Positions 35,437 to 45,910 of a stretch of 64,000 bases of DNA are shown piece after piece. Origin of the DNA: Gonatopus flavifemur (Eukaryota > Arthropoda > Insecta > Hymenoptera > Dryinidae). The translations under genes were made by a program, and so were the position numbers. A model generated the notes under the pieces. That model was not told the DNA's origin. It was given only the letters and a program-made list of their open reading frames with translations, and did not search any database. The first letter of the stretch is position 1, and each line of letters opens with the position of its first letter. The stretch covers positions 12,850,501 through 12,914,500 of the forward strand of contig JAFFJZ010000009.1 in the NCBI GenBank assembly GCA_018340375.1, written 5' to 3'.

Positions 35437-36383
35437 CCTGGGAACCCATGGGCACGGAGAAAAATGCAGTTCGGAAGGATAGTAATCTCCAATAGAAAAT
35501 TGGAGAATATTTCTTGAAATCTAAGAATTTTCCTTGAGTTCGTAATAAACATAAAACGGTTCAGATTTCTCTTGAATATTGCTCGAAAAACAATGAAAAA
35601 TTATCAATACTTAACAAATCATAAAAACAAATATGAAGTTTCCAAAAGTCCCGCATGAAATTTTACAAAGTAAGTAACAAAATTTTGAAATCTTATTCTC
35701 AAATTACAGAATTTTGTCATTCACTTTGTGAAATTTCATGCGTGAATTTTGGAAACTTCATATTTGTTTTCATGATTTGTCAAGTATTGATAATTTTTCA
35801 TTGTTTTTCGAGCAATATTCGAGAGAAATCTGAACCGTTCCATGTTTATTACGAACTTGAGAGAAATTCTCAGATTTTAAGAAATATTCTCCAATTTTCT
35901 ATTAAAGATTACTATCCTTTCGAGCTGCATCTTTCTCCGTGGGTACCCACTCATTCTCATGCGGGTTCTTAGGCAATCCCATTCAAGACCCAAGGAAACT
36001 TTCGGTAGGGGGTCTTTTTGCCGAAAACGTTTTTCGCCGAATACACTGTGATTTGACAATCGATAGTCACCTCTAGAAATCACTAGGAGATTTCGTAGTA
36101 ATCTCTAGAAATGACTAGCGATTGTCGAATTAAGTTTATTCGGCAAACAGACCCCCCATCAAATTTTCCTTGTGTTCGTAACGTTTGCGAGTCCAATCTG
36201 AAAGCACTCGTGGTCGTACTATATAGTGACGACTGTCGTGGCAGTAGTCTAGACTTGCAAAACAAACATATCAGCTCTGTTTATTTACTATCGTTTTTCA
36301 GTCTGAGAGGGATAGAAACTCTCCCGCTTATTTTAAAATACGTTCGGAAGAGTTTCTGTTTCTGTCTTTCCTCAACTCCCGCC
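35437..36383. repeat. Inner right arm of the composite palindrome
   Basis: Inverse of 23292-24197 plus 21630-21668. It runs from the edge of the transporter-bearing foldback to the edge of the hAT-type palindrome. Confidence 0.8.
36008..36157. mobile_element. Small palindromic MITE, GGGGGTC family, copy 3
   Basis: Inverse counterpart of the copy at 23471-23619, in the same place in the other arm. Confidence 0.75.
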
Positions 36384-37394
36384 CAGTGATGCCAGCATTT
36401 GGTCGACCGAGTCGATTTACCCTCTCGATCTGACCATTTCTCGTCCCCACCATTCCAGCCGGGAGTACGCACACATTGAAACCCGTATTCATGTGATTCG
36501 GAACCGGTCGGTTCACTTCGAGTCAGCTCGGACAATCGAGAGAGAACCAACTATCCGTCGGTCTTTGTCTTCTCAATATGTTTTACGATCGGCTAACTCC
36601 GTGCAAGATCGGAAAAAATTTAAAGCCCACGCGGTCGACTTACCGAAAAGTTTCACCGCTTTTTCTTTTCCAAGCGACAATTTTATTGTAATCAGTATCG
36701 AACTGACTTACCCGGCACCCCGGGCAATTCTCGGCCAGGGCCCTTCGATATTTTTTTCGTTTTTTTTTTCAAATCAAGAGCCAGTTCAATACTGATTATT
36801 AGATTATCACGATGAAATATAAATTTGATGCATAGCATCATTTAATTGAATTAAAATCGAATATGAGTGAATAATTTTCCAATTATTATTTATTTTTCAT
36901 AAATTTTATAAGATTATTGGTTATTCTTATGACTGATTATGAAGCTTTCAAGAACTCCTATATGTATTGTATAAAAATTTTGTAATAGTTGCGTATTTCT
37001 AATCATTATTTTAAATCTTGATGATTTTTCAATGAATTTCATTAGAATTGTCAATCAATCGATGGTTGAAAAATTCGAAGATAGTTTGGGGATCTATGAT
37101 AAATGTCCTGCGGTGAATTCCATAATTTTCCCTGATAAATTAATTTTCAGAGATCACTATGATATTCCAATAATGAGGATAATCAAATCAACATCGATTA
37201 TCAGATGTTGATCAACATCAAAATAATAAGACTGAATATTCAATTGATTGAGTGCAAATTATTTTCAATGGACTGAATAATTAGATTTGAGCATTCAAAT
37301 TGATATTTCATCATTTCACCATTTCACGCATTATCAGTCTCTTTCCTCCGCTGCATTACTTCATAGACGTAATATGTGGATCGGAATATTACAA

Positions 37395-37466
37395 GACCCC
37401 ATAGCCTAGCGGCAAAAGACATGTTTCTTGCGGAAGAACGGTCGGGTTCGATTCTGTGTGGAGACA
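37395..37466 (+). other. Decayed tRNA-like sequence, left arm
   Basis: GACCCCATAGCCTAGCGGC contains an A-box-like TAGCCTAGCGG, and GGGTTCGATTCT 36 bases further on is a good B box. The acceptor stem pairs only partly (mismatches at pairs 2 and 4) and the T stem is poor, so this is a tRNA pseudogene or SINE head, not a working tRNA. Confidence 0.45.
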
Positions 37467-37650
37467 TTTCATTTTTTCTTTGTCATCTCTCTGGTGAATA
37501 ATTAAATTTCACATCCGATTATTATTTTTTATGTCATTACATCGTCATATTATCAATAATCCTGATCTTTCGGAATGCACTTGCGGATTCGACCAAGTAC
37601 AGGTCCGAGTCGATTGGAAATTTCCCAAATATTCGTGTCCATGAGATATA

Positions 37651-37878
37651 CACAGTAGGAAATTTTTCGTCAAATTCAACACACAAGCGAATGTTAACCA
37701 TTTTTCTTCACACTCAACGTGTGTTGATTCCAGAGTGACACTCACAAAGTGTTAATTTGAACTCGAATAACATTTTAATCAGTGTGTTAAATGAACACAC
37801 AAAAGTGTTAAATATTCAACACTTGAATTTTGAGACGTACTTCTTTTTTACACAATGACGGAATTCCTTTTTACTGTG
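37651..37878. mobile_element. MITE, CACAGTAGG ends, left palindrome arm
   Basis: Ends CACAGTAGGAAATTTTTCG and the inverse CCTTTTTACTGTG, flanked by TA. It is rich in CAACAC/GTGTTG words like the 824-bp MITE, so probably a related family. Confidence 0.75.
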
Positions 37879-37880
37879 TA

Positions 37881-38180
37881 GACCGATCGATGCAGAATCT
37901 TCTGAAATGAGAAATGAATAGCACTTCAGAGGAACGTTTTTGAAAAAGTGTACTTGCAAATTCCATCAATTCCTGTGACGAATTGATGAAAAAATTTCAA
38001 AAATTTGTGTCCATCGAATAAAGACCGATCGATTCGAAATCTAATGAGATGAAAAATCAAATCACTTCGGAGGAACGTTTTTGAAAAAGTATACTTGCAA
38101 ATTCCATCAAACCCTCTGACGAATTGATAAAAAAATTTCGAAACTTTGTCTCCGTGGAATATACACCGATCGATTCTGAA
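37881..38180. repeat. ~142-bp tandem repeat, two units (mirrored 38762-39066)
   Basis: The block from ACCGATCGAT at about 37881 recurs at about 38025 and 38166. In reverse it reads as a 45-residue repeat (RFRIDR.IFHG.K..KFF), so the two mirrored 90-codon frames are repeat by-products. Confidence 0.75.
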
Positions 38181-39068
38181 TCTCCTCACGCAGAGCAATG
38201 GATTCTAAGGAGTATGAGAAATATCATGAAGGCTGAAATATTTCATAATATATTTTCGAGTATGAGGGCAAGTATCTAGATCATAAGTGTTATAAGTACA
38301 AGTATCCATTCATTATGAAGGTGTTTGTTTTGGGGTAGATGGTACTGTCAACTCCAGAGCTCTTTATGAATCCACTAGTTCGAAAAGAATTCTTGAAGAG
38401 TTCTATTCTCGCTCTTGAAAAAGAATTCTTCGTGTGGTATCTTGGCGGGTTCATGTCCTGAGGAATATCTTTTTTTCCGATTTCATATTATTCTTTCCTC
38501 AATTCAAGCAACTGAAGATAGTAATTGTAATAATCTCATATTGTAATAGGAACTAACTTTTTTTCCTTGCAGTTATTATATTGATATATTACTGGTTGAC
38601 GGTACCATCTACCCCAAAACAAACACCTTCATCATAAATGGATACTTGTACTCATAACACTTATAATCTAGATACTTGTCCTCATACTCGAAAATATATT
38701 ATGAAATATTCCAGCCTTCATGATATTTGTCATACTCCTTAGAATCCATTGCTCTCCGTGGGGAGATTCAGAATCGATCGGTCTATATTCCACGGAGACA
38801 AAGTTTCAAAATTTTTTTATCAATTCGTCAAAGGGTTTGATGGAATTTGCAAGTATACTTTTTCAAAAACGTTCCTCCGAAGTGATTTAATTTTTCATTT
38901 CATTAGATTTCGAATCGATCGGTCTTTATTCGATGGATACAAATTTTTGAAATTCTTTCATCAATTCGTCACAGGAATTGATGGAATTTGCAAGTACACT
39001 TTTTCAAAAACGTTCCTCTGAAGTGCTATTCATTTCTCATTTCAGAAGATTCTGCATCGATCGGTCTA

Positions 39069-39330
39069 CACAGTAAAAAGGAATTCCGTCATTGTGTAAA
39101 AAAGAAGTACGTGTCAAAATTCAAGTGTTGAATATTTAACACTTTTGTGTGTTCATTTAACACACTGATCAAATGCTGTTCGATCGATTCATTTTCAACA
39201 CATTAAAATGTTATTCGAGTTCAAATTAACACTTTGTGAGTGTCACTCTGGAATCAACACACGTTGAGTGTGGAGAAAAATGGTTAACATTCGCTTGTGT
39301 GTTGAATTTGACGAAAAATTTCCTACTGTG
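39069..39330. mobile_element. MITE, CACAGTAGG ends, right palindrome arm
   Basis: Mirror copy of 37651-37878 with TA flanks, but about 36 bases longer because of an extra block with TTCGATCGATTCATT near 39178-39212. Confidence 0.75.
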
Positions 39331-39514
39331 TATATCTCATGGACACGAATATTTGGGAAATTTCCAATCGACTCGGACCTGTACTTGGTCGAATCCGCAA
39401 GTGCATTCCGAAAGATCAGGATTATTGATAATATGACGATGTAATGATATAAAAAATAATAATCGGATGTGAAATTTAATTATTCACCAGAGAGATGACA
39501 AAGAAAAAATGAAA

Positions 39515-39586
39515 TGTCTCCACACAGAATCGAACCCGACCGTTCTTCCGCAAGAAACATGTCTTTTGCCGCTAGGCTATGGGGTC
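39515..39586 (-). other. Decayed tRNA-like sequence, right arm
   Basis: Inverse copy of the tRNA-like block at 37395-37466 with the same A and B boxes. Confidence 0.45.
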
Positions 39587-40939
39587 TTGTAATATTCCGA
39601 TCCACATATTACGTCTATGAAGTAATGCAGCGGAGGAAAGAGACTGATAATGCGTGAAATGGTGAAATGATGAAATATCAATTTGAATGCTCAAATCTAA
39701 TTATTCAGTCCATTGAAAATAATTTGCACTCAATCAATTGAATATTCAGTCTTATTATTTTGATGTTGATCAACATCTGATAATCGATGTTGATTTGATT
39801 ATCCTCATTATTGGAATATCATAGTGATCTCTGAAAATTAATTTATCAGGGAAAATTATGGAATTCACCGCAGGACATTTATCATAGATCCCCAAACTAT
39901 CTTCGAATTTTTCAACCATCGATTGATTGACAATTCTAATGAAATTCATTGAAAAATCATCAAGATTTAAAATAATGATTAGAAATACGCAACTATTACA
40001 AAATTTTTATACAATACATATAGGAGTTCTTGAAAGCTTCATAATCAGTCATAAGAATAACCAATAATCTTATAAAATTTATGAAAAATAAATAATAATT
40101 GGAAAATTATTCACTCATATTCGATTTTAATTCAATTAAATGATGCTATGCATCAAATTTATATTTCATCGTGATAATCTAATAATCAGTATTGAACTGG
40201 CTCTTGATTTGAAAAAAAAAACGAAAAAAATATCGAAGGGCCCCGGCCGAGAATTGCCCGGGGTGCCGGGTAAGTCAGTTCGATACTGATTACAATAAAA
40301 TTGTCGCTTGGAAAAGAAAAAGCGGTGAAACTTTTCGGTAAGTCGACCGCGTGGGCTTTAAATTTTTTCCGATCTTGCACGGAGTTAGCCGATCGTAAAA
40401 CATATTGAGAAGACAAAGACCGACGGATAGTTGGTTCTCTCTCGATTGTCCGAGCTGACTCGAAGTGAACCGACCGGTTCCGAATCACATGAATACGGGT
40501 TTCAATGTGTGCGTACTCCCGGCTGGAATGGTGGGGACGAGAAATGGTCAGATGGAGAGGGTAAATCGACTCGGTCGACCAAATGCTGGCATCACTGCTC
40601 CCGCCATATACGGGCTCGGTCTATCTATACTACGTCTCTGTTATTTAACATTGTTTGTACATCTAAATATACAGTATATATAGATATACAAAGTTCATAA
40701 CCAACACTGCAATAATTTACTGTAAAATTTGTCCTTATTGCGCATTGGTGATTTTGATAATACAAGATCGAGATTTAGTCAAGATCTTGACCAACTGATC
40801 TCGACGATACGCTTCTCTTGATTGGTACACATTGTTCTTGTCTTGAATGCTATTTGACGCATCTCGTATCGATATTGTCTCGATTTCCAAGACAAGACAA
40901 GACAAGATCAATAATTTCTTGAATCTCGCGGAAGCCCTA

Positions 40940-42740
40940 ATGCTCTCAAGATGTTTGTATGTCAGAAGCCATGTACCGAATGTTATCTCGATGAATGTTC
41001 ATTATGTCCTGGCAAAGAGGGTTTCCAGAATTTTCAACAAACAGTTCCCGAAGACAATTGCATCGAAAAACTCGAATATCAAATTTGGCAACAGACTGGT
41101 CGTAGCACTTTGCGTACTGAAGTTGCAGATACAGAAGATTTTTTAGAAGAACTTTCTTGTTGCCTTTCGAAACTCAAATTCTATTCATTCGAAACAGCAG
41201 TCATCTTTTCTGAAAAATTTGAAGGATAATTTACAAGAGGGAAAATTTTTAGTTTTATGCAATTTCGCGGAAAATTATGCGTTTGTAGCCCAGGATGCTG
41301 CACAGGGTTTCCACTGGAACAACGATCAAACGACAATTTTCACCCCTGTCATTCATTACAAACGAGGAAACGAACTCAGTCATCGGAGCATTTTGCTATT
41401 TTATCGGATAATTTGAATCACGATACAATCGCTGTGTACGAATTCCAAAAAATTATAATAGCGCACCTGAAAGAGCATTTCCAACCAAGAAAAATTTTCT
41501 ATGTTATGGATGGAGCATCTCAGCACTTCAAGAATAGATATCATTTCAAAAATCTTTTGTATCATTACAAAGATTTTGGAATAGCAGCTGAATGGCATTT
41601 CCATGCAACCGCTCATGGAAAAGGGCTTTGTGACGGTATCGGTGGCAATCTGAAACCACTAGCAGCTCGAACGAGTCTTCGAGCGAGGTCTAAACAGCGA
41701 ATGTTGAATCCTGATGGGCTTTACGAATGGGCAAGGAGAAATCTACCAAAAACTGTTGTTTTTTTTAGTTCAAAGACAAACCATGCAATCACACAGTTGG
41801 AAATTTTGTGTTAAATTCAACACATTTCACATGTTCAAAACGGTCCACACATATTTTTGTGTCGATATCACATAATGTGTTTGTGTTAGCTAGTAACTCA
41901 AGCTTGATGTAAATGATATAACACAAAAGGATGTTGATAAAATTTTGATTGGAATTTCCGATCGTGTAAATTCAACACATGGGTACTGTCAAATGAAATT
42001 CAAAATAAGTAGTGAATCAACAGTTCACAAGTGTAATTTTATGGATTTTTTTACATCAATCAAATGTGAAAATCACACTTTTTTCGTGTTGAAACAATGC
42101 ATAAGAATAAATTGAAAAAAAAGTACTTCAATGAGCATTGAACATGGATCGTCGGGACTGAATGTTGAAACTGTATCACTCAAGCTACTGTCCGTCCTTT
42201 GGTTAAGTGTACTTTCTTTGCGTTTATCAACTCGCACTCTATCTTCAAATTTACATATCTAGAAAACGAGTTCCCATTAGAATGAAAGCTAAAACCAACA
42301 TGAATGAATAGTTCTTTCGACGACTACTAAAGTTACACGTACATAGAAGTTTCATAAAAAAAATAGCTCCCACCACTGGCGATCTCCCCTCGGTAATTGA
42401 GAATAACACAATTTTTATGTTCAATCTTGAGTTGAATAAAATTTGTGTCATTTTGACACTTTTTTTCACTTGTTTGAATGATTTCACATTATAAATCAGT
42501 TGAGACCTGATTACACAAAGACTTTCTGTAGAAGTTACACGTGTTTGTGTTGAATATTTAACAGAAAATTCATGACACACGGATTTTTTAACACATTCAC
42601 ACAAAATTTTCAACTGTGCATTGCTAGAAAGTTCAAAACTCGCTTCGAAACTGCAAAAACAATTCCAGAAACGCTCAAATGTCATCGTTTCATCCCAACT
42701 TCGAACGAAATGTATATTTCCCGAATTATATATATTTTAG
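40940..42740 (+). pseudogene. Uncharacterised multi-copy family gene, interrupted and frameshifted
   Basis: The translation gives NALKMFVCQKPCTECYLDEC and CPG (40939 on), then IEKLEYQIWQQTGRSTLRTE. After a frame change near 41200 come LCNFAENYAFVAQDAAQGFHW and IFTPVIHY. After a second change near 41390 come LSDNLNHDTIAVYEFQ, FYVMDGASQHFKNRYHFKNL, AEWHFHATAHGKGLCDGIGG and LAARTSLRA. The DxxxQHxKN and HGKG-DGIGG motifs belong, as I remember, to a widespread unnamed family in cnidarian, mollusc and arthropod genomes that may be transposase-related. A MITE splits the 3' part; after it the frame resumes (ARKFKTRFETAKTIP, CHRFIPTS). The 5' part is cut off by the composite palindrome at 40939. Confidence 0.7.
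41792..42618. mobile_element. 824-bp-type MITE, copy B, inside the gene remnant
   Basis: Same ends and interior as the copy at 32495-33318. It is flanked by CA on both sides (41790-41791 and 42619-42620). Removing the element plus one CA joins ...NHAI to IARKF... in frame, which confirms both the 2-bp duplication and that the host sequence was coding when it was hit. Confidence 0.88.
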
Positions 42741-42744
42741 CACA

Positions 42745-43985
42745 TCATTATCATAAAAATTGGATCAGTTTTGGGTCATTATCTGGTATTCCAGGCAAAA
42801 TATTCCATGGATACCTGACCTATTCCCGACAACGAAAAGAAAGATACAAAAAATGAAGTGCGTGAAAATCTGGTTCGCCCTGTTTTATTTTCTTATAAGG
42901 GCCTTTCACTCACCAAATCAAATTGAGATCCAAACCTGGTATTCCTGCCACAATATCAACTGAACACTCCACTCATTTCCGACGACTGTAGGAAGAAATG
43001 ACCAAATCTGTGAGAACATGGTTTCTCTTACTTTCTCTTTTCATGGAGCCCCTTCTTCATCAAATCAGTTCGAAATCTTTGAACGGTGCGCCAGTTCAAA
43101 TATTCGATGGGCACTCAGCCGACAAACGATCGAGTATGTAACCATCTGGTACCCCCTACTTCCTCTCCTTATAAGGCCCATTTCTCCTTGGATCAGTTTG
43201 GAGTCATTATGTGGTATTCCAGTTGCAATATTCGCCGGAAACTCCACCCATTTCTGACGACTGTAAGAAAAAAACGATCAAGTTTGGAAAAACCTCATTT
43301 TTCCTACTTTCTTCCCTCATAAGACCCCTTTTCCCATCATATCAGTTCAGAATCATTATCCGGTATCTCAGTCACAGTATTCAATGGGTATCTAATCATT
43401 TTCAACCGATTTCCGACGACGGTAAATGAAATATTACCGATCAGGTATGTGAAAATCTGATTTCCCCTACTTTCTCCCTTATGGGGGCCGTTTCCTCATC
43501 AAATGAGTTTTGAATCATCATGTGGTACTCCAATCACAATCTTTGGGGGACACTCAACCGATTCTCAGTGAATATAGGAAAAAAAAACCATCAAGTATGT
43601 GAAAATCTAATTTCCCCCCTTTCTGGTTCCCCCCCTCTACCCACCCCCTGCCGATCTTCTTAAAAGATGAAATTGGTATCGAATCATCTCATGGTATTAT
43701 ATGAAGACTAAAAAAATAATGAAACTCACCTTTGAAATCGCGTAATTAGAACTCTCGTACCTACATTCACGGTAATTCACGTTATTGAACTAGAACCATT
43801 GAACTAAGGGTCCTCCAGCACACTTCATCTCCGAAACCACTGATATGCTCACTAGAGAATGGTATTCCCTCGCAAATGACGACAATATCATATTCATAAA
43901 AATCCGTTCCAACCTGAAACTCGCGGTCCCAAATCATAGGCGAAAAAGCCCCCGTTTTCCCGTTCACTCTTTGTAGTTGAATGCT
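42745..43985. repeat. Outermost inverted repeat, right arm (partner 5000-6240)
   Basis: Inverse of the left outer arm. It begins within about 30 bases of the end of the gene remnant and ends near the last recognisable codons of the fragment at 43782-43985. It contains about six units of the ~155-bp tandem repeat. Confidence 0.75.
43782..43985 (-). pseudogene. Gene-like fragment in right outer arm, family unknown
   Basis: Minus-strand reading MNGKTGAFSPMIWDREFQVG, then DIVVICEGIPFSSEHISGFG, then DEVC. Open for 61 codons. The left arm encodes the same peptide with a stop and substitutions. Not recognised. Confidence 0.35.
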
Positions 43986-44665
43986 TGGAAATGAAATATT
44001 TTGTCAAAGAATTCCCTAATTAAGGAATATTGAAGAGTGTTATCAGCAGACAAAACTACAAATTGTATCGGAGTGCATACTATGGGGTCATTGAAACTTG
44101 TTCCCATTAGCTGAGACAAAATACGAAGTAATGTTGCCATGAGCCGAGCCGAATCGAGTTCTTAACATTGGCTCGGCTTGACTCGCAATGTTAAAATCAC
44201 GGCATCGCTCGATGAACTGCAAGCTTGTATTGAATTTTTGCAGTACAAATGTGCTAAAATTTGCGGTCCATGTACATGTTCAATGCTTTCAGTACATGTA
44301 CTGGAATTTTTTGGTGGAATTCTTTTGCAGTGTATAGTTATTACAGTAGTCTTCTTGTTCTCATGTCAAATTGAGGAGGATTGGAATCATTCTACTCTCG
44401 GAATCGAGACCGATTGGAAACATTGCTCTTATTTTACAGGGATCCATAATAATGGATCCGTACGGATTCGATGTTGCGCTCAGATGGAATGAATCAAAGA
44501 GAATTAATATGAATGCACACATTCCAATCTGAATTTCATTGGCATTCTTTGCGGATTGAAAAGGATAAATCACAATTCGCATATCACTTGGAAGAATTGA
44601 GATGAATTGGAAGGAACTGAGATGGATTGGGATGGATTGAATTTAAATTCTGAGGAGTCTCCCTA
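43986..44665. other. Unassigned stretch with one open frame
   Basis: A 104-codon frame (44178-44492, plus) includes a hydrophobic run (GGILLQCIVITVVFLFSC) but matches nothing I know. CAGTACATG/ACATGTACTGG words resemble a patch at 51650-52420. Confidence 0.3.
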
Positions 44666-44790
44666 GGGACCATCCATAAATTACGTGACGCTTTTTCTTC
44701 TGTCGTTCCTTGTTGCACTAACTTCAGACATGATGAGTGAGATGGAGAAAGATATAGTCAATAGCGTTACGTAATTCATGGACGATCCCC
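44666..44790. mobile_element. Short MITE with GGGACCATCCATAAATTACG ends
   Basis: Ends GGGACCATCCATAAATTACG and the inverse CGTAATTCATGGACGATCCCC, flanked by TA (44664-44665, 44791-44792). At 125 bp it resembles the common Tc1/mariner-like MITEs with 'GGGACCGTCCATAAA' ends. Confidence 0.85.
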
Positions 44791-44836
44791 TAAATCGTTC
44801 TTTTCTAGCAGGGCCGTTATCATACATTCAAGATCG

Positions 44837-45170
44837 CACTCCAAATTCGGATTTGACACCCTCCCGAATCCCTAGAACCCATGTCTCGTATAAATCTATC
44901 CATAAATGCGGAAATCATTACATTCATATCTGCCATCTTGAATTGACCATCTTGAGTTCGGATTTAGACTTCAGAATCGGATTCAGCACCTTCGAAAACC
45001 CCTAGAACCCACGTTTCATATAAATCAGTCCACAAATGCAAGAATGCCTAAATTCACGTTCACTATACTGAATCTGCCATCTTCAATTCATTTTTCGATG
45101 TCACTTTTGGATTCAGCACCCTCTAAAACCCTCTAGGACCTCTGTGTCCTAAAAACCCGTGCATGTATGC
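44837..45170. repeat. Degenerate ~130-bp tandem repeat, three units
   Basis: The words GGATTCAGCACC, CCTAGAACCCA and CTGCCATCTT recur at about 130-base steps (CTAGAACCC near 44872 and 45003, CTCTAGGACC near 45131). Non-coding. Confidence 0.65.
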
Positions 45171-45261
45171 CAGAATAACAAACGTGTAATCGCGGAGAAA
45201 CCATGTCATATATATATGTATATAGCGGAGAAAATTTCCTCCGAAATCACCTATTTTTTGA

Positions 45262-45910
45262 GAAAAAAATTCTAAGAAAAATAGAAGGACTTGGTCGATT
45301 CCAATAAAAATTGAATGGTCCTTGGGGAAAGGTTTGAAGAAGGTCTCCTATAAATTTCAATCTATTTGGTCCCCTTGGTCCAGAGTGAATCTGACCACAA
45401 ACAGATTGAAGACAGACAGGCAGACAGGCAGACAGATACCCCCACGGATTATCAATCAGTATTGCATGAAATGAAAATCTAACCCTCAATTGGATTACTC
45501 AAATATTTTACAAGATACGGGCAGAGGGTACGATGGTGATTGCAATAGGCACTCCGTGCTTGATGTACTACGTATACTGATGAGCGCCTGAAAATTATAA
45601 AAAAATTGGAGGACTTGTTCGATTGCAATAAAAATCAGATGATTCTTGGTGAAGTGTTCGGAGAAGGTCCCCTATAAATTCAAACTGATTCGGTCCAGTT
45701 GGTCTTGATAAATCCTTAATACAGACAGACACACAGACAGGCAGCCACTCAGACAACCCCAAGGATCATCAACCGGTCTTGCTTGAAATGAAAAACGATC
45801 CAACTCTCCATTGGATTACACAAACATTCCGAAAGATACGGTTACAGGGCGCGACAGCGGGTGCAATAGGCACTCCGTGCTGGGTATACTACGTATACTG
45901 ACTAGTGCCA
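45262..45910. repeat. ~322-bp direct tandem duplication, diverged
   Basis: Two units share AGGACTT-GTCGATT-CAATA starts (45286 and 45609), GACAGACAGGCAG runs (45412 and 45724) and CAATAGGCACTCCGTGCT...TACTACGTATACTGA ends (about 45543 and 45867). Both contain a short CAGA/CAGG microsatellite. No protein is recognisable. Confidence 0.75.

Larger units (their letters stand above)
36384..38352 (+). repeat. Left arm of the hAT-type palindrome
   Basis: In order from the end: a GC-richer ~360-base subterminal part with an open frame (36493-36795), an AT-rich middle, a decayed tRNA-like block, a CAC-type MITE (37651-37878) and a ~142-bp tandem repeat (37881-38180). All reappear in inverse on the right. 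Confidence 0.85.
36384..40597. mobile_element. 4.2-kb near-perfect palindromic hAT-type element
   Basis: The ends CAGTGATGCCAGCATTTGGT and the inverse ACCAAATGCTGGCATCACTG are flanked by the perfect 8-bp direct repeat CTCCCGCC (36376-36383 and 40598-40605). The empty site survives in the other palindrome arm (inverse, GGCGGGAG at 21618-21625), reading straight across. CAG-starting ends and 8-bp duplications define hAT elements. Arms 36384-38352 and 38595-40597 differ very little: the 100-codon frame near each outer end differs by one residue. A 36-bp indel near 39170 is the largest difference I saw. No transposase is encoded. Confidence 0.9.
38595..40597 (-). repeat. Right arm of the hAT-type palindrome
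   Basis: Mirror of 36384-38352. The 242-bp spacer (38353-38594) contains a GAATTCTTGAA/TTCTTG-rich sequence related to patches at about 59870-59945 and 62630-62740. Confidence 0.85.
18143..40939. mobile_element. Large composite palindrome with many nested insertions
   Basis: The left end TAGTGCTTCCGCGAGGTTCG (18143) is matched by the inverse ending CGCGGAAGCCCTA at 40939. Going inwards, the arms match as 18143-18250 with 40850-40939; 21517-21668 with 40598-40730 plus 36330-36383; 23292-24197 with 35437-36340; and 24198-24330 with 30870-31008. All other sequence in each arm is present on one side only and can be assigned to separate later insertions. I see no target duplication at the outer ends. 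The right end abuts a decayed gene whose 5' part is missing. Confidence 0.7.

Noticed and set aside
37926..38198. 90-codon frame with an internal 45-residue repeat, mirrored at 38749-39021
   Set aside because: It is the translation of a ~142-bp tandem DNA repeat, not a gene.
36384..40597. Assembly artefact as the cause of the near-perfect palindrome
   Set aside because: The arms differ by an indel and substitutions, and an exact 8-bp duplication flanks the unit with an independent empty site in the window.
21528..40725. hAT-like CAGTGTTGG / CCAACACTG ends as separate element boundaries
   Set aside because: The flanking bases continue the inverted repeat (AATTATTG against CAATAATT) and so are not a direct duplication.
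18143..40939. 8-bp target duplication for the large composite palindrome
   Set aside because: Flanks ATCTCATA and ATGCTCTC do not match under any reasonable placement of the ends, so no superfamily is claimed.
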